From Breviolum minutum Mf 1.05b.01 (taxonomy: Eukaryota; Sar; Dinophyceae; Suessiales; Symbiodiniaceae): DNA of 64,000 bases. Each line of letters starts with the position of its first letter. Position 1 is the first letter of the stretch. The notes beneath the pieces were generated by a model. The model had not been told where the DNA came from. It made no database searches and worked only from the letters and a program-made list of their open reading frames with translations. The translations under genes and the position numbers were made by a program. The DNA is taken from contig DF239750.1 in the NCBI GenBank assembly GCA_000507305.1, positions 100,809-164,808 of the forward strand, given 5' to 3'. This document shows positions 58,424 through 64,000 of the stretch, piece by piece.

Positions 58424-59511
58424 CTTGGATGCAAGGTCCAAACAACGGGATGCTTCAAATGACAATCCATATATTGGAAAGTCTATATATAAGAGACCAA
58501 AAATGAATATGGGCCATACACATTGAATGTAAAGCAACTAATCATTGCAAGTTGTAGTTAACAATGTTATGAATGACGAAAGAAATCCGGGGAAGGCAAG
58601 TTTGTTATATCCTAATGTATCTAATGTGCTTTTGTTGGCTTTGATGTGTTCTTAGGTGGTGCAGGATGTCTTTCATCATCTATAGCAGTATACCTGTTAT
58701 GCCTGATTTGCTAGGGTCAAACACCTGCATGAGAAGGGGATGGTAGGACGCGTGATTGCAAGATATTTTTACCGGAACCTTCAGGAAGGTTCCATGCAAA
58801 TAGCAAGGGGGGCAGAACGAGAAACGTGTAATTATAGATACATAGGTAAATATATATATATACGTATAATATCCAATAGACTCACATTTGAATACATTTG
58901 ATAATATCTTGCTTATTCTGAAAAAAACACAACATCCTTCTTATCACAAAATGGAAGTCACATGGCGTTAGTGCTAAATCCCAAAAGCCCACGTGGTTTC
59001 GCTATTTTTCCACCAAGTTCGGTGCAAGGAAGATGGCAAGAAGTCGTTTGAGTCATTGAGTCAAACGTGTGGTTTGGAGCTAAACATAACAAAAAGCAAA
59101 TATATCGAATCTGTCATCCCATTCATCCGTGGACGAGTCTTTCGTGTGGATTTGCCATGTAAAAAAGTTAAATATCCTTGAAAAAACTTGTGGAGTTCTG
59201 TTTCGGAGCCTTGTTTGCAAATTGGTATTTCAATAGTAAACTGCGGAAAATCCACATTGGGTCACTGGATTTGCCAGCAACAAAACAGAGAAAACTCAAG
59301 AGGTGTGTGCTGTATTTTGTATTTTTGAATGATCTGAAAAAATGCGTTCAATGGATATTTTTCTTGTGAGCATCCCATGCCATATACGCCATAATACCAT
59401 CCCATAGGTAGATTTACCATACCTTTACCTACGCCTTTACAGCTCAGCAAAGACAACGAAAACTGTACAGAAACATCGCCTTGTAAAACCCCTTCACCTA
59501 GGGTTGCCGAC

Positions 59512-59550
59512 CACACGAATGCCAGCACCACGGGCATCTAGCACAGAGCC
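59512..59550 (-). CDS. P-type ATPase exon b (ARGAGIRV)
   Basis: A 13-codon exon, GSVLDARGAGIRV, equivalent to the family segment AIxxCRxAGIRV just before VMITGD. The acceptor is GACAG|GGC and the donor is GTG|GTCGGC. Joined to the next exon it gives AGIRV-VMITGD with no gap. The acceptor choice is the weakest point: an alternative CTAG|AT would drop four residues. Confidence 0.72.
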
Positions 59551-60870
59551 CTGTCAAACGTTGGTTTTTTTTGCTATAAAATGGACCATATTAGTACAAG
59601 TGAGCTTCCATTGAATCCTGGTTGGTTTATAGGGATCGGTGTGTATTGTCTTCTGAAAAAATCTCCATCTTTATTGGGTTTTCGTATAATACCCTTTACA
59701 ACCTAAACAACCAGGGGCCCTTTTTTCATGTTGCTCAAGTGTATATCTAAGATGTGCTGATCGAAATCCTAGGGGGGTAGCTCCAAATCGCTCGCTCCAA
59801 ATCGCTGCTGAAGGGATTGATTGAATTCAGACACCTCAGTGGGAAACTCCCTTTTTTGAAGCACCAGCTAGACAATTAAGCTATATTAAACTCTACTTTT
59901 TCCTAGAAAATATATGCAATTCTCCCAAAAGCAAAAAACAAATGGTATCCTTCTTGGCTGATCTTGATCTTGGCTGCAAAAGGCAAAATGTCCTCAACCC
60001 TAAGCCCTAAACCCACAAATAAACGAACAGCTGGTTTTGATATGGGAAGATGAATGATTTTCATCCACTTGCATGAAAATCGAACTCCGATGGTTCACGC
60101 CCAAAAATGGCGGCTCTCACCCTACTTTACCATGTTTTTTCAAGTCAACATTCATCCAACGTTGGTACTAATGTTCATGAAAGAAATCATGCTTGATACA
60201 TTCCAGTTGGTACAGGATTTCTTCCGTCAACAGTATATCAAGATATATTAAGAAAAAAGTCGCGGGGCAAAAAGAAAAGGATCATATATTTGAATGAAGT
60301 GCATGTTCACAGTGGTTTGAAAGAGGAAGAGCATGTATGAACGTTAATATTGTTAAGGGAACAATTTGAGCACAAGTTGGTACAGGTACAGCATTGCAAT
60401 TCAGGTGATAAAGATTTATCATATCAACCAATGCATGGAAAGACTAAAAAAAACTATTTTCGACCACTTGTGTGTTGTCATGCTGGTGTTCGTTGTTCCT
60501 GTGAAATCTACGTATTTGTGCTACAACCCTCACTCCTCCGACGGTCAACTAGAGGGATTGATCCTGTCTGTACATCGTTCTGAGTGATGATAGATGTCCG
60601 GGTTAAGCGAGAACTATGGATGGACCAACATCTACCATTTGCAATGATCAATATAGCATCATCCACCCAAAAATGATCATCTAGACAAGGTAAGAAAAGT
60701 ACAAGAACATAGTAAAAATACAAAATAGTTCTCTTCGAAACAAACAAGAAATGAATATTTGATGCCATTACAAAATTGGAGACATGAACATGACATCTCC
60801 ATTGACGACATGGCATTTTTTCCAGTACAACCCAACCCAACCACCAACCACCCAAACATCGCCCATCGTC

Positions 60871-60927
60871 CTTCACTCCATCGCGGTCCGGATCGATAGA
60901 AGCCACCAAGCCCAATAAACGCAAGTC
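60871..60927 (-). CDS. P-type ATPase exon a (start of P-domain, SIDPDRDG)
   Basis: These 19 codons read DLRLLGLVASIDPDRDGVK. They match the family segment before the MITGD motif, usually written LGxVxxxDPPRxGV. The acceptor is CAG|GAC and the donor is GA (AAG|GACGAT). The exon fits the next one at full family length (..DGVK then GSVLDARGAGIRV). The second proline of DPPR is replaced by D. This is the most 5' exon recognised; the Copia element lies upstream of it on the same strand. Confidence 0.78.
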
Positions 60928-61039
60928 CTGGTTTGCCGATGGTCTTTGGTGAATCCAAGTTATGCACCCCGAAAAAGTTATCCCATTGGAAGTGAAAAGT
61001 ACAGACCGCCAGGGTAGCAGCTGCACACAAATCTTTTCA

Positions 61040-61053
61040 CTTGAGCCACAATG
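61040..61053 (-). other. Possible relict of the dinoflagellate spliced leader
   Basis: The minus strand reads CATTGTGGCTCAAG, 13 of 14 matches to the 3' end of the dinoflagellate spliced leader (ending CATTTTGGCTCAAG). The 5' part of the leader is not conserved. Confidence 0.35.
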
Positions 61054-61248
61054 TATCAAAGTCAATGGGATTACTTTTATCCCTACATGAACCTGAAAGG
61101 ACATGTTGACTATGGTACACTAAGTGGAATTCTTCATCTGTACAACGCTTCTGTAGAGATGATAACATGCAATACATAGGTACATATATGAGGGTTGTTC
61201 TAAATTCCTTCACGCGGAAAAGCACATCTTCGCTGAAAAAAAAATTTA

Positions 61249-61536
61249 CTTTCGCCAAACTTTAGCGAACCTCATGTTTATCTTTCGCGGTACATCAGGC
61301 GAGTATCGAACAGGACCTCGGACAAATGAGCCACCGTAATTTTTCTGTGGTGGCTGCACATTCAGATTCGATCTTTTTGCATAGTATTTTGGTCCTTGCT
61401 CACCTTCATCGGCCAGTTCTGACACTTCCACGCTCACAGAAGTCTTAGCAAGCCCACAGATTAGGCCACCTAGCCTTCAAATGAAGGCTGTCTTTCGCCA
61501 AGGCTTTAGCAAAACTTTCGCCAAACTTTCGCGAAA
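61249..61536. repeat. TTTCGCCAAACTTTAGCGAA-type repeat block
   Basis: CTTTCGCCAAACTTTAGCGAA at 61249 and CTTTCGCCAAGGCTTTAGCAA / ACTTTCGCCAAACTTTCGCG at 61492-61536 bracket a 220-base interval. A small palindrome AGCCTTCAAATGAAGGCT lies at 61472. A minus-strand frame between them (SVEVSELADEGEQGPKYYAK) is open but partly made of the repeat. Confidence 0.6.
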
Positions 61537-61623
61537 AATAAACCTATATGATAGATTGGAACGTTTTTCAAATTCACCGATACATTCACAAAATGCCCAG
61601 GGACGGGATATCATGCGAAGAAC

Positions 61624-61624
61624 N
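61624..61624. other. Single N (assembly join)
   Basis: A lone N interrupts the presumed 3' LTR region of the Copia element. Two other lone Ns (3425, 7307) lie in low-complexity or duplicated sequence, so these look like assembly joins rather than ambiguous bases. Confidence 0.6.
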
Positions 61625-61661
61625 TGTGGGGGCTTAGGGGTCGGTATTTCTTGACTCCCCC

Positions 61662-61671
61662 CTCGCCGTGC
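61662..61671 (-). other. Candidate polypurine tract of the Copia element
   Basis: The minus strand reads GAGGGGGGAG about 50 bases downstream of the polyprotein stop. That is the expected place and composition of a plus-strand primer just before the 3' LTR. No second LTR is inside the window, so it cannot be confirmed by LTR comparison. Confidence 0.5.
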
Positions 61672-61693
61672 CCACGCATGTACAAAAGTGCAC

Positions 61694-61706
61694 AGCCATT
61701 TTGGCT
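61694..61706 (+). other. AGCCATTTTGGCT, exact 13-base match to the spliced-leader core
   Basis: It is identical to 13 consecutive bases inside the dinoflagellate spliced leader, but both flanks differ (C before, GG after). It sits 14 bases beyond the Copia stop, on the opposite strand. It is partly palindromic, so chance similarity cannot be excluded. Confidence 0.35.
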
Positions 61707-61719
61707 GGAAAACGACGAG

Positions 61720-63693
61720 CTACTTCTTGGAAGATGCAAGTGCAGAAAGATCTTCAGGCAACTCGGTGCGCATACCTAAAAGGTTTAAAGCTGCACCCCA
61801 TTTTTGTGGTGGAAGTGCTTTCGTGAAGATATCTGCCGCCTGATCTTTGGTGTCGACGTACTCTATGGTAACGCCTCCCTCCGCAAACACTTCGGACAGG
61901 CATGACAAGTTTACTTTGTGCGTCCTTGTGATGTGCCTCAGCTTGGGACTGTATCCCTTCTTGACAACTAGAATAGTGGCCTGATTGTCCTCCATTACGC
62001 GGAGCTTTACGGAGCGCTGGAGGAGCAGCTCCCATAACTGTAAGGATGGGATTCCTTCCTGATACAAAGAGTATGCAAGGGATATAACTTCACTTTCAGT
62101 CGTTGATCTAGAAGTTGAAGTCTGTCGTTTAGACACCCAAGCTAAAGGAAAGAAAGATGTTGGTCCACGAAGCACTAGAAACCCCCCTGAAGTGGATCTA
62201 GCATTTTCTTTGTCGCCAGCAAAGTCCGCATCTACATACAGTTGGAGTTCAAGGTCCTCCTCCTTATCATTAATAGAACCAGCTAATCTATAATGCGGTG
62301 TCGCGTGGATATACTGGATCAATCGAAGTAGCTTCTTATCTTCACCTCTAGTCCAGGATTGGACCTTTGTGGCGAGATCATTAATCGGTTTGACTATGTC
62401 AGGACGGGCCAGCCTACCCAATGCCAACCACAGTGCCTTCATAAGAATCTTGCAGGCATGAGGAGCAAGTTCGCCGCGAGATACCTCATCCTGCTCGAGG
62501 ATGCTGCCCTCTGGAAGGAAGGGAGTAGCTGCGGGCTTGATCTTATCTATGCCAGTGATGGATTTATAAAGTTCCACTGTTTGCAACGCATAATCATACA
62601 TGTCAAAGACCATGTGTGATGTTGGTTTGTTGGGGATGGGTCTAGAGCTATCGTTACTTGATGTCGCGCCTTCGGCAGCAACCTGCTGCCAGGGAAGATC
62701 TATGATGCTATGATTACGTCCTAGCACGCGATAAATGGGCTCTGGTGGCTCCACATCAACTAACGCTGTTAGCTTTTCCCAAAAAGGCTGATGTTGGTCT
62801 ATCGGGCCAGCTAGGGTGAGATCATCCACATAAGTGGAGAGGAGCAACTTGGTGTCGGGAAAGTAAAAGTTTCCTGGGAATTCAACTACCTCTGAACCAC
62901 CTAAGTTGCGCAACACTTGTTTAAGGTGAGCCTCCCATAATCCACCTGCATCAGGATGTCCGTACAGAGCTTTGATGAGCAACACGACAGGTTTAACAAA
63001 CTTGGTCTTCCACCATGCTGGTCGCAACTCGGGCGGTAGTTCGATCCATGTCTTGCGCTTGCCCTTTAAATAGGCCTGAACATACGCCTTGATGGCGTCA
63101 GCTGCTGTGGAGCAGTTGCCAGGTAGGCTTCCATAAGCAACGCACGCGTTGAGGCCTTGTACGGATGTTGGGTTGGCTCCCAACTCCTGATACACTGCTG
63201 CGGAACCATGTTCATCCTTGGCGCAATCGCCGCGATACACAATGCGACCCTTCATCTTTTGTAGATGTTTAGCTAACTCGAAGAACTTGATGCTGGCAAT
63301 AGTCATTAGCTGTCCGAAATGGACACTAATACCCGTTTTCTTGGCCTCGGAGCGCACATCGGCATGCTCCCTCACAGACTTGAGGTCCCATGTCCCAGCG
63401 TTCTCAAGGCCTTCTGCTTCTTTTCGTACTGCAGAAAGGGCTTCAGGACTAGCCAGCATTTCAGAACGAGATAGAAGTTTGGTGACCATCGCGTTGATGT
63501 CGCTATCGGGTTCTGGATGTTGAATCTTCAGGGAATCAGCTAAAAGGGTGTTTACGTCCAGCAATTGCCCAACAATGTTGTTAGCAGTAGGATCTGTTTC
63601 AAGCTCAGCGGCAAACGTTTCTAAACCAGATAATGGGGAAACATGTTTCAGCTCTTGTTCCTTTTCTCTATGTTCAGAAAGGTTGGGATACTA
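61720..63693 (-). CDS. Ty1/Copia polyprotein, reverse transcriptase and RNase H part
   Basis: The reading frame is open from just after a TAG at 63691 to the stop at 61720; no ATG start is needed if it is the continuation of a polyprotein. The reverse transcriptase (RVT_2 type) shows AIKAYVQAYLKG, KALYGHPDAGGLW and the catalytic YVDD (about residue 245 counted from the TTG at 63564). The RNase H shows YVDADFAGD, RSTSGGF, TTESEVISLAYSLY, the DNQA motif and KDQAADIFTKALP. This replicates a retrotransposon through an RNA intermediate. Apart from the frame change at its upstream end the frame is undamaged, so the copy is probably young. It lies in sense orientation upstream of ATPase exon a. Confidence 0.93.
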
Positions 63694-64000
63694 CGCCACA
63701 AGGCATTGCTGGAGACCTATTAATGAACCTTTCTGGGAACCAAGTTTTCGCGATCAACATGGTCATTTGCTGCGGGTAGAAGGCGGAGCGAGAAGTCTCA
63801 GCTCCCTCACACTTATCGTGTTCATGAGGTTGGTGTGTACACAAATACCCTTGGAAAGCAGCTTTGATTCTATGATCGGTAGTCATTAGTTTCCATGGTT
63901 TCTTTATAGGTCTACTATCTTTTGACTTCAAACCTAACATACAGCCATCAAATTCAACCGACTGGAATTCCGGGTGCTGTTCAAAGAATCTCCTAACATC
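63674..64000 (-). CDS. Ty1/Copia polyprotein, segment before reverse transcriptase (runs off the window)
   Basis: The frame is open from the window edge to a TGA at 63674 and contains EFDGCMLGLKS, then PIKKPWKLMTT, then HEHDKCEGAETSRSAFYPQQM. I recognise this as the Cys/His-containing region that precedes the reverse transcriptase in dinoflagellate Copia polyproteins. It is one frame off the downstream reading frame; the two overlap by 20 bases (63674-63693), and a +1 shift would join them. It is either a single indel in this copy or a genuine frameshift site. The integrase and gag parts are outside the window. Confidence 0.8.
   Translation of the reverse strand, partial: DVRRFFEQHPEFQSVEFDGCMLGLKSKDSRPIKKPWKLMTTDHRIKAAFQGYLCTHQPHEHDKCEGAETSRSAFYPQQMTMLIAKTWFPERFINRSPAMPCGVVSQPF

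Larger units (their letters stand above)
10849..60927 (-). other. P-type cation ATPase gene, 12 recognised exons spread over about 50 kb (partial)
   Basis: P-type ATPases are membrane pumps that move cations using ATP through a phospho-aspartate intermediate. Twelve short minus-strand segments spell the conserved second half of such a pump in the right order: the P-domain ([31 protein letters not shown]), the P-domain/M5 link (VAMGIQGTEVAKGAS, LTDDNF, VEKGRAIY), M5 (IMSVHIAEVMQIF), M6 (LVTDLPPSIALGMEP) and the loop after M6 (RPRPKTEPI). Frame is kept over the well-resolved junctions. The motifs resemble type II (Ca2+/Na+-type) pumps; the subgroup is not settled. The DKTGT phosphorylation site, N-domain, actuator and M1-M4 were not found and should lie beyond base 64000; M7-M10 were not securely found. 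The 53.4 to 16.5 kb step is very long and may reflect nested genes or a misjoin. Alignment is to the family from memory, not from a search. Confidence 0.85.

Noticed and set aside
58993..59181. Plus-strand exon (KSFESLSQTCGLELNITKSK)
   Set aside because: The open frame is coding-like but no splice site pair is convincing, and it lies within an ATPase intron on the opposite strand.
1..64000. tRNA or rRNA genes
   Set aside because: No T-loop/anticodon pattern or rRNA sequence was noticed on either strand; a covariance search was not possible.

Overview
The window looks like nuclear DNA of a dinoflagellate, most like the Symbiodiniaceae/Suessiales. It is AT-leaning and gene-poor, with small exons scattered among long non-coding stretches. 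Splice donors are GT, GC and GA in similar numbers, and acceptors read AG|G. There is a Copia polyprotein of the kind common in these genomes, and dozens of 80-160 bp inverted-repeat (foldback) elements from at least 13 families. Nothing suggests a prokaryote: there are no operons, no rRNA or tRNA, and no CRISPR array. The species cannot be told from the sequence alone.

The main result is a split P-type cation ATPase gene on the minus strand, not visible as one long ORF. Twelve exons can be placed in the correct protein order from 60.9 kb down to 10.8 kb: the GxVASIDPxRxG strand, [60 protein letters not shown], then (from 16.5 kb down) SIVAAVEKGRAIY, the M5 helix VAFIMSVHIAE, VMQIF..., the M6 helix LVTDLPPSIALGMEP, and RPRPKTEPI. 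The reading frame is kept across the well-resolved junctions. The 5' part of the gene (actuator domain, DKTGT) lies beyond 64 kb or was not recognised, and the 3' end is uncertain. Between the DDNF exon (53.4 kb) and the next one (16.5 kb) is a gap of about 37 kb. It holds an intronless gene, other exon-like pieces on both strands, and, about 0.7 kb from the DDNF exon, a 122-base run of N. It is either a giant intron with nested genes or a scaffolding artefact.

Other coding content: an intact intronless prolyl-4-hydroxylase-like 2-oxoglutarate/Fe(II) oxygenase (37.8-39.2 kb, minus) with a degenerate second copy of the domain, and the 3' half of a Ty1/Copia retrotransposon (61.7-64 kb, minus; reverse transcriptase and RNase H intact, one frame change upstream). 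About fifteen further exon candidates have good splice sites or coding-like composition but no recognised family.

Layout: 1-10.8 kb, foldbacks, microsatellites, a probable assembly duplication at 7.2-7.5 kb and a few exon candidates; 10.8-16.5 kb, 3' exons of the ATPase; 16.5-53.4 kb, the long gap with foldbacks, the oxygenase and stray exons; 53.4-60.9 kb, catalytic exons of the ATPase; 61-64 kb, the Copia element. Several ATPase exons sit within 13-75 bp of foldback elements. At 8 of 10 resolvable junctions the first two bases of the intron recur as the first two bases of the next exon. Both facts fit introns created by insertion of short mobile elements (introners).
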